The notes under the pieces were generated by a model. The model made no database searches, had not been told where the DNA came from, and was given only the letters and a program-made list of their open reading frames with translations. The translations under genes were made by a program, and so were the position numbers. 40,021 nt of DNA from Oscillospiraceae bacterium Zagget6. Its GTDB lineage: Bacteria > Bacillota > Clostridia > Oscillospirales > Oscillospiraceae. The stretch covers positions 1 through 40,021 of the forward strand of contig MSHH01000030.1 of NCBI GenBank assembly GCA_001941075.1. The letters run 5' to 3'. Positions 27,060 through 35,516 of the stretch are shown here, in pieces; position 1 is the first letter of the stretch, and every line of letters starts with the position of its first letter.

Positions 27060-28883
27060 CTTATCTTCCGAGCGGAAGTGCGTATACACCGCTTTCGCGG
27101 CGTTCTTCGGCACCGCCTGGCGCAATTCCTCGTAGCTGGCGGCGCGGATGTTCTTCACGCTTTTGAACTGCTTCATCAGCGCCTTGCGCCGGGCCTCTCC
27201 CACGCCGGGAATGGCCTCCAGCTCCGAGGCGACGGTGTGTTTCGCGTGGCTCTCCCGGTGGTAGGTGATGGCGAAGCGGTGAGTCTCCTCCTGGATGCGT
27301 CCGATCATGGAGAAGATCGCCTGGTTGGACTGGATGCCGATCTCCCGTCCGTCCCCCGCCACCAGAGCGCGGGTGCGGTGGCGTCCGTCCTTCACCATGC
27401 CGAACACGGGGACGGTCAGCCCCATCGTCTCCAGCACCGTTTCCGCCGCGTGGACCTGGCCCAGGCCGCCGTCCATCAGCAGCACGTCGGGCAGGGTGTT
27501 GAATTTCTCGTCCCCGTCCAGGTAGCGGCGGAACCGACGGGTCAGCACCTGCTCCATGGAGGCGTAGTCGTCGGGGCCGGTCATGTCCTTGAGCCGGAAC
27601 CGGCGATAGTCCTTTTTCAGGGGCTTTCCGTCCACAAAGACGGTCATGGAGGCCACGATGTCCGCCGCGCCGGTGTTGGAGATGTCATACGCCTCGAACC
27701 GGTGAGGGACGCTCTCCAGCCCCATCATGCTGCCCAGCAGCTCCATCAGGCGGTTTTGCCGTTCTTCCTTAGTGGTGGCGCGCTCAGCTTCGTCAGCGGC
27801 GTTTTTCCCCGCCAGCTCCACCAGCCGCACCTTGTCCCCCCGCTGGGGCACCAGCAGCTCGATTTTGCGGCCCGCCGCCTGGGTCAGCAGCTGTTGCAGG
27901 GCCTCCCGGCCCTCCACCTCGCAGGGCAGCAGGATTTGACGGGGCAGGTTGCCCCGGTCCCCGTAATACTGGCTCACCAGCGCGGAGACCACGTCTTGCT
28001 CGTCCTCCTCCATGGGGGTGGGCAGCAGCTCGGTGTCCCGGTCCGCCAGCGCCCCGTCCAGAAAGTGCAGCACCACGAAGCAGCTCTTGGCCTCGCCCCG
28101 GTAGAACCCCACCACGTCGGTGTCCGCTCCGGCTCCGGCCACCACCTTCTGCCGGGTGCCCAAGAGCTGGATGGCCTGCAAGCGGTCCCGCAGCTCGGCG
28201 GCGTTCTCGAACCGCAGCTCGGCGGAGGCTTGCAGCATTTCTTCTTCTAATTCCTTCTCCACCTGGGCGAATTTTCCGTCCAGCAGGCGGATGGCCTGGC
28301 GGATGCGGGACTGGTACTCCTCCGCGCTCATCGTCGGCTGACACCAGCCGTCGCAGGTTCCCAGATGGTGGTTCAGGCAGGGGCGCTCCTTGCCGATGTC
28401 CCGGGGGAACTTCTTTTTGCAGGTGGGCAGGCGCAGGGCGGCGGAGACGGTCTTGATGATCTCGTAGCTGCTGCCCCGGCTGCCGTAGGGACCGAAGTAC
28501 CTGGCCCCGTCGTCCACAGATTTGGAGGCCAGGGAGAACCGGGGATACTCGTCCTTGACGGACAGGCGGATATAGGGGTATCCCTTGTCATCCTTTAATA
28601 AGATGTTATACTTGGGCTTGTGGCGCTTGATGAGGGAGTTTTCCAGCACCAGCGCCTCAAACTCGCTGTCGGCCAGGATATAGTCGAAGTGGTCGATCTG
28701 GCTGACCATGGCCCGGGTCTTGCCCGTGTGACTGGCCAGATCCGCGAAGTATTGGCTGACCCGGTTTTTCAGCGCCCGGGACTTGCCCACATAGATGACC
28801 TCTCCCGCCTTGTCCATCATGATGTAGACCCCCGGCTGGAGGGGAAGGGAGTGGGCCTTTTCCTTGAGTTCTTCCTTGGTCAT
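27051..28883 (-). CDS. uvrC: Excinuclease ABC subunit C
   Basis: A 610-residue nuclease making both incisions in UvrABC nucleotide excision repair. The N-terminal GIY-YIG domain (GVYIMMDKAGEVIYVGKSRALKNRV, about 18-42) cuts 3'; a UvrB-binding segment (about 205-240, EEEMLQASAELRFENAAELR) follows; the RNase H-like domain (about 380-500; FEAYDISN, DGGLGQVHAA) cuts 5'; the C-terminal helix-hairpin-helix pair (IPGVGEARRKALM) binds DNA. GGAGG precedes the ATG at 28883. The reading frame ends KSC-stop with AGC TGT TAG taken from the heptad repeat, so the original C terminus was probably altered slightly. Confidence 0.96.
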   Translation of the reverse strand: MTKEELKEKAHSLPLQPGVYIMMDKAGEVIYVGKSRALKNRVSQYFADLASHTGKTRAMVSQIDHFDYILADSEFEALVLENSLIKRHKPKYNILLKDDKGYPYIRLSVKDEYPRFSLASKSVDDGARYFGPYGSRGSSYEIIKTVSAALRLPTCKKKFPRDIGKERPCLNHHLGTCDGWCQPTMSAEEYQSRIRQAIRLLDGKFAQVEKELEEEMLQASAELRFENAAELRDRLQAIQLLGTRQKVVAGAGADTDVVGFYRGEAKSCFVVLHFLDGALADRDTELLPTPMEEDEQDVVSALVSQYYGDRGNLPRQILLPCEVEGREALQQLLTQAAGRKIELLVPQRGDKVRLVELAGKNAADEAERATTKEERQNRLMELLGSMMGLESVPHRFEAYDISNTGAADIVASMTVFVDGKPLKKDYRRFRLKDMTGPDDYASMEQVLTRRFRRYLDGDEKFNTLPDVLLMDGGLGQVHAAETVLETMGLTVPVFGMVKDGRHRTRALVAGDGREIGIQSNQAIFSMIGRIQEETHRFAITYHRESHAKHTVASELEAIPGVGEARRKALMKQFKSVKNIRAASYEELRQAVPKNAAKAVYTHFRSEDKSC

Positions 28884-28897
28884 TTCCGCCTCCGAAC

Positions 28898-28926
28898 AAA
28901 AAAGCGCCGCAAAACCCTGCGGCGCT
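28898..28926 (-). terminator. Terminator of the HPr/Crh-like gene
   Basis: AGCGCCGCA and TGCGGCGCT pair around a six-base loop (28903-28926); on the minus strand TTTTTT follows. It lies between the HPr-like stop codon (28947) and the uvrC ribosome binding site. Confidence 0.8.
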
Positions 28927-28946
28927 GATTTTTGTCCTCAAACAGA

Positions 28947-29210
28947 TCAGTTGACGGTATCGCAGGCCAGGACTTCCACCAGGCCCTCAATGGCCTCTTT
29001 TTCGTCCGGTCCGTCTGCCATCAGCTTCACAACGGTTCCCTGGAGGATGCCCATAGACAACACACCCAGCAGACTTTTGGCGTTTACCCGGCTGTCCTCG
29101 ACCTCTACCCAGATGGAGCTGACGTATTCATTGGCTTTCTGGATGAAAAACGTGGCAGGGCGCGCATACAGGCCAACCTTGCTGCTGACAACCGCTTCTT
29201 TTACAGTCAT
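28947..29210 (-). CDS. HPr-family protein with Tyr15 (Crh-like)
   Basis: An 87-residue HPr-fold protein. HPr carries phosphate of the sugar phosphotransferase system on His15 in GLHARPA. Here the motif is GLYARPATFF, so the residue at position 15 is Tyr and phosphotransfer from enzyme I is not possible in the usual way. Arg17 is kept, and so is Ser46 (AKSLLGVLSMGI), the site of HPr kinase. In Bacillus, Crh has the same design (Gln15, Ser46) and acts only in CcpA catabolite control. I infer a regulatory, Crh-like role. The start at 29210 is set by GGGGAGGA; a frame open to 29258 runs into the promoter. Own promoter (29254-29283) and terminator make it a single-gene unit. Confidence 0.85.
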   Translation of the reverse strand: MTVKEAVVSSKVGLYARPATFFIQKANEYVSSIWVEVEDSRVNAKSLLGVLSMGILQGTVVKLMADGPDEKEAIEGLVEVLACDTVN

Positions 29211-29253
29211 GAAAGATTCCTCCCCAAAGGCTATCCTGTTATAGCTGGAGTAT

Positions 29254-29283
29254 ATCATAACAAATTTTATTTCCCGCCGTCAA
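29254..29283 (-). promoter_or_regulatory. Promoter of the HPr/Crh-like gene
   Basis: On the minus strand TTGACG (29278-29283), an 18-base spacer and TATGAT (29254-29259), 45 bases before the start codon, in an AT-rich gap. No clear catabolite-response element is seen. Confidence 0.7.
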
Positions 29284-29400
29284 TGTCAAATTTAACAAAC
29301 TTTTTCCCACCGGGAGAGGAAATATGCCACATTGTCGTGAAAATGGTACGAAAGACGCAGGGAAAGGGCGAAATATGCCTCGGAATATGCAAGATTTGTG

Positions 29401-31779
29401 TCATTTCAGTTCGACAACGGTGACGCCGTCCTCGCCCTCTCCGAAACGGCCCAGCCGGTAGCGCTTCACGTACTTGCAGGTTTTCAGGTACTGGTGGACC
29501 GCCTGGCGCAAAACGCCGGTGCCCTTGCCGTGAATGATGGAGACGCCGGTGAGATGGGCCATCACCGCGCTGTCCAAAAACCGCTCCACCATGGCCACGC
29601 CCTCGTCGCAGGTCATGCCCCGGATGTCCAGCTCCTGGCCCACGCTGCTGCGGGTGACCTGGTGGTGGGCGGTGTTGGATTTGCGCTGGGGCTGCTTTTT
29701 GGGCTGAGCAGAGGCGGCGGAGACCACCCGCACCTCATCCTGGGTGGCGGAGATGGTCAAAATGCCGGCTTTCAGCTGCAAGGCCCCGTCCTTGCCCACG
29801 GACAGCACCTGGGCGCGGGTGCCCAGGCTGAGCAGCTCCACTGTGTCCCCCGCCTGGGCGGGGCGGGACGGCTCCGGCTGGGGCAGGCTGCGGCTCTGGC
29901 CCACCCGCTGGCTGGCCTGGTTCAGCTGGCGGCGCAGCTCGGCGCGCTGGGCATTGGTGTCCCCGGCCTCCTGTCCCTGCTTCTGGCGTTTTTTCATGCC
30001 GTCCAGCTCGTGGAACACCCGGTTGGAGGCGCTGCGGGCGTCGTCCAGAATCTGCTGGGCCTCGGCGCGGGCCTTGTCCACCACCTTGGCTCGCTCCTCC
30101 TCAATGGCCCGGCGGCTCTCGGCGGCGGCGGCGGCGTCCTGCTCCATCTGGCGGCGGAGCTTTTCTGCCTCCTGCTGCTGGTCTTCCAGCTCCTGGCGCT
30201 GTTGCTCCAGCCGGGTCAGCACATCCTCAAACTGGACATTCTGCCGGTCGATGCGGCCTCCCGCGTTGGCGATGACGTGTTCCGGCAGGCCCAGCCGCCG
30301 GGAAATGGCGAAGGCGTTGGACTTGCCGGGGACGCCGATGAGCAGCCGGTAGGTGGGCTGCAACGTCTCCACGTTGAACTCGCAGGAGGCGTTTTCCACC
30401 CCCGGCGTGGTCATGGCGTAAACTTTGAGTTCGGCGTAGTGGGTGGTAGCCGCAACCCGCGCCCCGATGCTCCGGGCCTCCTCGATGATAGCAACAGCCA
30501 GGGCAGCGCCCTCGATGGGGTCGGTGCCCGCCCCCAGCTCGTCGAAGAGAATCAAGGTGTCCTCCCCCGCCTGGGCGAGAATTTCCACGATGTTGGTGAT
30601 GTGGGAGGAGAAGGTGGACAGGCTCTGCTCGATGGACTGCTCGTCCCCGATGTCCGCCAGCACCGCCTGGAAGATGGAAAAGCTGCTGTCGTCCCCCACG
30701 GGCAGGTGGAGGCCGCACTGGGCCATCAGGGTCAGCAGTCCGGCGGTTTTCAGCGTCACCGTCTTGCCGCCGGTGTTGGGGCCGGTAATGACCAATGTAT
30801 CGAAGTCCTCCCCCAGCCGCAGGTCGATGGGGACCGCCGTCTTGGGGTCCAGCAGGGGGTGCCGGGCCTTGCGGAAGTGGAACCCGCCGCTGTGGGACAG
30901 TCTGGGGGGCATCCCGTTCATGGCGTAGGAGAGCTTTCCTCTGGCGAAAATCACGTCTAACTGGAGCAGCAGGTCATAGTCCAGCAGGATGTCCTCCCGG
31001 CGCTGGGCGGCCAGGGCGGAAAGCTCCGCCAGAATCCGGGCCACCTCTTTTTCCTCCCGGCTCAGCAGCTCCCGCAGCTCGTTGTTGGCCTGCACCGCCG
31101 CCATAGGTTCCACGAACAGGGTGGAGCCAGAGGCGGACACATCGTGGATGAGGCCGGGAACGCTGCCCCGGCACTCGGCCTTCACCGGCACCACAAAGCG
31201 GTCGTTGCGGATGGTGACGATGGCCTCTTGCAAATATTTGGACGCGGAGGAGGAGATGAGCCGCTGCAACACCTCCCGGGCCTTGCCGGAGGCGCTGCGG
31301 ATGTGGCGGCGGATGTCCGCCAGGGCTGGGCTGGCGCTGTCGGCCACCTCGTCCTCGGAGAGGATGGCCCCGGTGATGCGGTTCTCCAGAGCCTGGTCGG
31401 GGACCAGACTGCGAAACAGGGGGTCCAAAATGGTGCTTTTCTCCCCGAAGCCGCTGTAGGCAGCCACGTTTCGGGCGGTGCGCAGCACCGCCGCCACCTC
31501 CAGCAGCTCCCGGTTGTTCAGCGCGCCCCCCAACGCCGCCCGCTGGAGGGTGGCGTCCACCGGTTTCAGGTTGGCAAGGGCGGGGTTGCCGTGGAGGTCC
31601 ATCATGTCCCTTGCGGCGGTGGTCTCCGCCTGACGGCGCAGCACCTCTACCTCTTCGCCGCTGGGCCGCAGGGCCAGGCAGCGCTCCTTGGCACCGTCGC
31701 TGACCGCCTGCTCCGCCAACAGCTCCAGCACGCGGGGCAGCTCCAGGGTGTGGATGGATTTTTCGTATAAGTCTGTCAT
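29401..31779 (-). CDS. mutS2: MutS2 family ATPase with C-terminal Smr domain
   Basis: A 792-residue protein lacking the mismatch-reading domain of MutS. An N-terminal clamp/lever region (about 1-290), the MutS ATPase with Walker A GPNTGGKT at 333-340 and the later DELGAGTDPIEGAALA and TTHYAELK motifs, a long coiled coil (about 520-620), a KOW-like segment (GDTVELLSLGTRAQVLSV), and a C-terminal Smr nuclease domain (about 717-792; LDIRGMTCDEG, HGKGTGVLR). MutS2 suppresses recombination in some bacteria and, in Bacillus, rescues collided ribosomes (RqcU); which role applies here is not clear. AAAGGA precedes the ATG. Confidence 0.94.
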   Translation of the reverse strand: MTDLYEKSIHTLELPRVLELLAEQAVSDGAKERCLALRPSGEEVEVLRRQAETTAARDMMDLHGNPALANLKPVDATLQRAALGGALNNRELLEVAAVLRTARNVAAYSGFGEKSTILDPLFRSLVPDQALENRITGAILSEDEVADSASPALADIRRHIRSASGKAREVLQRLISSSASKYLQEAIVTIRNDRFVVPVKAECRGSVPGLIHDVSASGSTLFVEPMAAVQANNELRELLSREEKEVARILAELSALAAQRREDILLDYDLLLQLDVIFARGKLSYAMNGMPPRLSHSGGFHFRKARHPLLDPKTAVPIDLRLGEDFDTLVITGPNTGGKTVTLKTAGLLTLMAQCGLHLPVGDDSSFSIFQAVLADIGDEQSIEQSLSTFSSHITNIVEILAQAGEDTLILFDELGAGTDPIEGAALAVAIIEEARSIGARVAATTHYAELKVYAMTTPGVENASCEFNVETLQPTYRLLIGVPGKSNAFAISRRLGLPEHVIANAGGRIDRQNVQFEDVLTRLEQQRQELEDQQQEAEKLRRQMEQDAAAAAESRRAIEEERAKVVDKARAEAQQILDDARSASNRVFHELDGMKKRQKQGQEAGDTNAQRAELRRQLNQASQRVGQSRSLPQPEPSRPAQAGDTVELLSLGTRAQVLSVGKDGALQLKAGILTISATQDEVRVVSAASAQPKKQPQRKSNTAHHQVTRSSVGQELDIRGMTCDEGVAMVERFLDSAVMAHLTGVSIIHGKGTGVLRQAVHQYLKTCKYVKRYRLGRFGEGEDGVTVVELK

Positions 31780-31879
31780 GGTCGGGTTCCTTTAATTCTG
31801 TATCTATGTTTCTGCAATGGTTGCCTGTTTATCCTTGCCCCTACAAGAAACGTGAAAGATACTGCACAGTTATTCCTTC

Positions 31880-31957
31880 TAATGTGTACTATGCCGGGCA
31901 AAAGTGCTGTTGAAACGGAAAGCACGAGCCAAGCTAACAGCTAACAACTAATGGCTC
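31880..31957. repeat. Partial repeat element with heptad arm at the recO 3' end
   Basis: The segment TACTATGCCGGGCAAAAGTG (31887-31906) resembles the right part of the composite elements at 33940 and 34950; the heptad arm (31933-31957) reaches into recO and supplies its stop codon. The remaining 31780-31880 shows no gene and no clear promoter. Confidence 0.6.
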
Positions 31958-32703
31958 TTAATCTGTTTATAAAAATCCAATGTATGAAACCCCCGCTCCA
32001 GCTGGGTCAGCAGAAACCCCTCCGCCGCGTCCCCCAGCCGCTTTTCCCCCGGCCCGGAGAGCCGGAAGGAGAACAGCCGCTTGGAGGGGCAGGAGGTGAT
32101 GTGCCGCATGGCGGCCAGGCTCCCGGCGTCCAGGGGCAGGGAGATGCCCTCTCCCACCTGGCAGCCCCGGCAGTGCAGCACCCCCTCCCGCAGGTGGAAG
32201 CGGGGTTCTTCCGGCTGCTCCGCGCCGCAGAGGGCGCACCGGTCCAGCGCGGGGGCGTACCCCGCCAGGCACAGGACGCGCAGCTCGAAGGCCGCCTTGA
32301 CCAGCGGCAGGGGCCGGTCCAGGCTCTCCAGGGCGTAGAGGGAGTTCAGCAGCAGGGCCAGCAGCTCCGGGGCGGGGACCCCCTCCGGGGCCAGCAGCTC
32401 CGTCACCTCCGCGAAGTAGGAGCCGAGGGCCATTTTGTCCAGGTCCTCCCGGACCCCCCGGAACTCCCGATTGGTCACCGCCTCGCTGAGGGTCCAGCGG
32501 CCCCGGTACTCTTTCAGCACCACGTCGGACCAGACCAGCAGCTGAGCGGCGGCGGAGACGCCGCCCCCCTGTTTGCGGCTTTTGCGGCAGGCCCGCGCCG
32601 TGGCGGTCAGCTTGCCGCTGTCACGGGTCAGCAGGGTCAAAATTTTGTCCGATTCCTTGTAATTCACCGCCCGCAGGACGATAGCCTGGGTGGTCAGGTT
32701 CAT
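31948..32703 (-). CDS. recO: DNA repair protein RecO
   Basis: A 251-residue recombination mediator that helps load RecA in the RecFOR pathway. An N-terminal OB fold (about 1-80; IVLRAVNYKESDKILTLLT), a helical middle, and a zinc-binding cluster CALCG...HCRGC (about 152-180). Length fits the family (about 250). The start at 32703 has GAGAGGACGG upstream, inside yqzL, with which it overlaps in another frame. The last codons (AAG AGC CAT TAG) come from a heptad repeat. Confidence 0.93.
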   Translation of the reverse strand: MNLTTQAIVLRAVNYKESDKILTLLTRDSGKLTATARACRKSRKQGGGVSAAAQLLVWSDVVLKEYRGRWTLSEAVTNREFRGVREDLDKMALGSYFAEVTELLAPEGVPAPELLALLLNSLYALESLDRPLPLVKAAFELRVLCLAGYAPALDRCALCGAEQPEEPRFHLREGVLHCRGCQVGEGISLPLDAGSLAAMRHITSCPSKRLFSFRLSGPGEKRLGDAAEGFLLTQLERGFHTLDFYKQIKSH

Positions 32704-32797
32704 GGTGGTCCCGTCCTCTCTCAGCGGCCTTGGCCAGCACGTAAGCCTCCGGCAGGCCGGTGCGGAAAAAGAGCGCCCAACTCTGTTCAGATGTCAT
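32621..32797 (-). CDS. YqzL-like small protein (58 aa) overlapping recO
   Basis: A short frame between era and recO: MTSEQSWALFFRTGLPEAYV, then LAKAAERGRD and a polar tail read out of frame over the first 83 bases of recO. The first part matches the YqzL pattern (a short W-x-LF-x-TG-x-xxAYxL peptide), which in Bacillus and many Clostridia sits exactly between era and recO; its function is unknown to me. GGAGG lies eight bases before the ATG at 32797. The long overlap suggests translational coupling with recO, and perhaps that an earlier stop was lost. Confidence 0.75.
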   Translation of the reverse strand: MTSEQSWALFFRTGLPEAYVLAKAAERGRDHHEPDHPGYRPAGGELQGIGQNFDPADP

Positions 32798-32867
32798 AGT
32801 CGAATCCTCCGTTAAGGTTAGGCTGTGAGGATTCCACTGGGTTTATGTCTGGAAATGAACGGCTGGG

Positions 32868-33764
32868 TCAGTCCTCCCGGTAGCCGAAGTTGTGGATGGC
32901 GGTCAGGCTGTCCCGCCAGTTCTCCTTGACCTTGACCCAGGTCTGGAGGTAGACTTTTGCGCCCATGAAGCGCTCCATGTCCCGCCGGGCGGCGGTGGAG
33001 ATACTTTTCAGCATGGCGCCGTTTTTGCCGATGATAATTCCCTTGTGGCTGGCCTTTTCGCAGAAGATGGTGGCCTCCACGTCGATGATGCCGTCGTCCC
33101 GCTCAGCGAAGCGGGTGATCTCCACGGCGGTGCCGTGGGGAATTTCCTTGTTCAGCCGCAGCAGCAGCTTCTCCCGCAAAATCTCCGCCATCATCTGGCG
33201 TTCGGGCTGGTCGGTGGTCATGTCGTCGGGGAACAGCTGGGGACCTTCGGGCAGCAGCCCCCCCAGGGTATCCAGCAGCTCGTCCACGCCGTCCTTTTTG
33301 GCGGCGGAGAGGGGGATGATGGCCTCGAACCGACACTGTTTCTGGTAGGCGGCGATGACCTCCAGCAGCTTGTCCTTGTTGTCCAGCAGGTCGATTTTGT
33401 TGATGACCAGCACGGCGGGAACCTTCAGCGCCTGGATGCGCTGCATGAGCTGCACCTCCGGTTCGCCGGGGGTGGGGATGGGTTCCACCACCAGCACCGC
33501 CGCGTCCACGGAGTCGATGCTGGCCCGGACCACCCCGTCCATATACTCCCCCAGCCGGTTGCGGGCCTTGTGGAGGCCGGGGGTGTCGGTAAAGACAAAC
33601 TGCTTGTCCCCCCGGTTGACGATGCCGGTGATGCGGTTCCGGGTGGTCTGGGGCTTGTGGCTGACGATTGCCACCTTCTCCCCCACCAGGGCGTTGAGCA
33701 GGGTGGACTTGCCCACGTTGGGGCGGCCCACGATGGTGATGATGCCGGAATAGTTGATGTTCAT
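32868..33764 (-). CDS. era: GTPase Era
   Basis: A 298-residue essential GTPase in 16S rRNA maturation and 30S assembly. G1 GRPNVGKST at 13-21, effector HKPQTTRNRI, G3 DTPG at 60-63, G4 NKID near 122, and a C-terminal KH RNA-binding domain (GIIIGKNGAMLKSI). Length is typical. It lies directly upstream of yqzL-recO, with YbeY and PhoH further upstream, a common ribosome/RNA-maturation operon. Confidence 0.97.
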   Translation of the reverse strand: MNINYSGIITIVGRPNVGKSTLLNALVGEKVAIVSHKPQTTRNRITGIVNRGDKQFVFTDTPGLHKARNRLGEYMDGVVRASIDSVDAAVLVVEPIPTPGEPEVQLMQRIQALKVPAVLVINKIDLLDNKDKLLEVIAAYQKQCRFEAIIPLSAAKKDGVDELLDTLGGLLPEGPQLFPDDMTTDQPERQMMAEILREKLLLRLNKEIPHGTAVEITRFAERDDGIIDVEATIFCEKASHKGIIIGKNGAMLKSISTAARRDMERFMGAKVYLQTWVKVKENWRDSLTAIHNFGYRED

Positions 33765-33825
33765 AGTTACCTCTTTTTATGGGCGGTTATGCCCTCTTTT
33801 GCTGAAAGCGTAATTTATCGCGGCA

Positions 33826-34004
33826 CACAAACCCCTCCGTCACGGCTTTCGCCGTGCCACCTCCCCTTTCAGGGGAGGCAAGAGGGGTGGCCGATTGCGG
33901 AACGGCAGTTTTTTTGCAGAAAACCTGCACTATTCTGGGCAAAATTGCTGACCCTGCAATAAGTACGATCCAGGCTAATGGCTAACAGCTAATAGCTAAT
34001 AGCT
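33826..34004. repeat. Composite GC-rich plus heptad element (YcxB-like to era gap)
   Basis: The GC-rich part (33827-33893; AACCCCTCCGTCACGG...CCCTTTCAGGGGAGGCAAG) is followed by a segment shared with 8318-8380 and 34916-34990, then a heptad arm (33974-34004). No ORF. Confidence 0.75.
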
Positions 34005-34023
34005 TAAATTGCACATTATTCTG

Positions 34024-34650
34024 TCACGCCGGGTTTTCCGCGCCCTCGTCCAAATTTTCTACAGACATAGCGTCGCCCAAATAGACGTAGAGCAGCTCCT
34101 TCAAATCATCTTCTTCGTCCTCGTCCAGGCTGTCCTGCCGGAATACGATGGACTGACCTGCGACTTCCATCATATAACAGCCGTCCTCCAGCCACCAGCC
34201 GGTGATCTCCTCCCACTTGAACAGGGCCTCCTGGCCGTTCAGGGTCAGGGTGATGCCATCGTCGGAGACGACGTAGTGCCACGCCTGGCCCAGGTAGGGC
34301 TGCATCCGCCGCTCCATCGTGTCGATCAGCGGGGTGCGGAGATACCGCAGCAGGGTGATTGCCATGATGACCATGATGGCGATCATCACCGGCCCGCGGG
34401 TGGTGTTGGTCTTGGTGATGAAGTAGGTGTAGGCCAGGTACGCCGCCAGCACCAGAATGGCGATGGCAAGGCCGGTGTAGATGGGGCGGCGCTTCTCGCT
34501 CTTTTGGTCCCGGCGGGCGGCGCTTTTGGCCAGCACATGGACCAGCCGCTGGTCGATGACGGTGATGGTCTCCACGATGGGGCGGGATTCCTCCTCGTCC
34601 ACTTCCTCGATGGTGACGTTCATGGTCTCGTTTTGTTCCTGTTCGCTCAT
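34024..34650 (-). CDS. YcxB-like membrane protein (208 aa)
   Basis: An acidic N-terminal region (1-45) rich in Glu, a basic stretch (RRDQKSEKRRP), two adjacent membrane helices (about 58-77 and 86-103), then a cytoplasmic beta-rich domain (about 115-180; WHYVVSDDGITLTLNGQEALFKWEEITGWW) resembling the C-terminal domain of YcxB family proteins, and an acidic tail. Biochemical function is unknown. AAGGAAG precedes the ATG at 34650. It interrupts the ybeY-era order where dgkA and cdd lie in Bacillus, and is flanked on both sides by repeat elements. Confidence 0.65.
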   Translation of the reverse strand: MSEQEQNETMNVTIEEVDEEESRPIVETITVIDQRLVHVLAKSAARRDQKSEKRRPIYTGLAIAILVLAAYLAYTYFITKTNTTRGPVMIAIMVIMAITLLRYLRTPLIDTMERRMQPYLGQAWHYVVSDDGITLTLNGQEALFKWEEITGWWLEDGCYMMEVAGQSIVFRQDSLDEDEEDDLKELLYVYLGDAMSVENLDEGAENPA

Positions 34651-34732
34651 GGGTTCGCTTCCTTTGTAAATTTGATGTTGCTTTTAGTTGCTTTTATAGG
34701 TATCTCTTGGAATCAGCCTTCTGGTGATTCCA

Positions 34733-35022
34733 GGGAAACCCCTCCACCATGCTTCGCGTGGTCCCCCTCCCCTTTTGCGACTCGCATGGCCTAGAGGCCA
34801 TAGCTCGCTGCATTTGCGCGAAAGAGGAATTGGCCATTGCCGTCAAGGGCACTTCCGGGGCTTCGCCCCTCCCTGTCGGCCAGCGCTTCACAGGGGAGGC
34901 AAGGGGGTGGTCGGTTGCAAAAAGCCGTTCTTCGTGAAAAAGTGGTGCTATGCTGGGCAAAAATGCTGGCGGAACAGCATCCACTATCCTGACTAACAGC
35001 TAACAGCTAACGGCTAACAGCT
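34733..35022. repeat. Longest composite GC-rich plus heptad element (ybeY to YcxB-like gap)
   Basis: About 290 bases: AAACCCCTCCACCATG..., an enlarged middle with GCCGTCAAGGGCACTTCCGG and CAGGGGAGGCAAGGGGG, the shared tail (GTTCTTCGTGAAAAAGTGG, then TGCTGGGCAAAAATGCTGG), and a heptad arm (34992-35022) adjoining the ybeY stop codon. No ORF or promoter. Confidence 0.75.
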
Positions 35023-35516
35023 CATCTGGGTATCCCCAGTCCGTTCATAATGGCCTCTTCCCGCGCCCGCATTTGCCGCTTCATGGGGCCGTCGTCCCCG
35101 TCCATGTGGTCGTAGCCCAGCAGGTGGAGGACGGAGTGGACCGCCAGATAGCCCAGCTCCCGCCGGACGCTGTGGCCGTACTCCTCGGCCTGAGATTGCG
35201 CCCGCTGATAGGAGATGACCATGTCTCCCAAGGGTAGCAGGCCGGTGGCGGGGTCCAGCTCCGCCGTCTCCGGGGTGGGTGGGATTCCCGGCTCCAGCTG
35301 GAACATGGGGAAGGACAGCACGTCAGTGGGCCGGTCCACCCCCCGCTGCTCCCGGTTGATCTCGTGGATGCCCGCGTCGTCGGTGATGAGCACGTCCACC
35401 TCGCAGCCCACCGTGACTCCCTCCTGCTCCAGGGCGGCGCAGATGCAGGTCTCCAGCAGGTCGGCGTAGGGAAACGGTTCTTCCAGCTCGGACTCCAAAA
35501 TGATTTCGTGGTTCAC
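35022..35516 (-). CDS. ybeY: Endoribonuclease YbeY (GTG start)
   Basis: A 164-residue zinc-dependent RNase for 16S rRNA 3' maturation and ribosome quality control. The metal motif H-x3-H-x5-H is seen as [11 protein letters not shown] (His127, His131, His137), with RPTDVLSFP and LGDMVISY also conserved. The first His-x-Gly of the usual HGxLH is Ser. The GTG at 35516 overlaps the phoH stop by four bases (GTGA), and GGGAGG is upstream, so translation is coupled. Confidence 0.93.
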   Translation of the reverse strand: MNHEIILESELEEPFPYADLLETCICAALEQEGVTVGCEVDVLITDDAGIHEINREQRGVDRPTDVLSFPMFQLEPGIPPTPETAELDPATGLLPLGDMVISYQRAQSQAEEYGHSVRRELGYLAVHSVLHLLGYDHMDGDDGPMKRQMRAREEAIMNGLGIPR

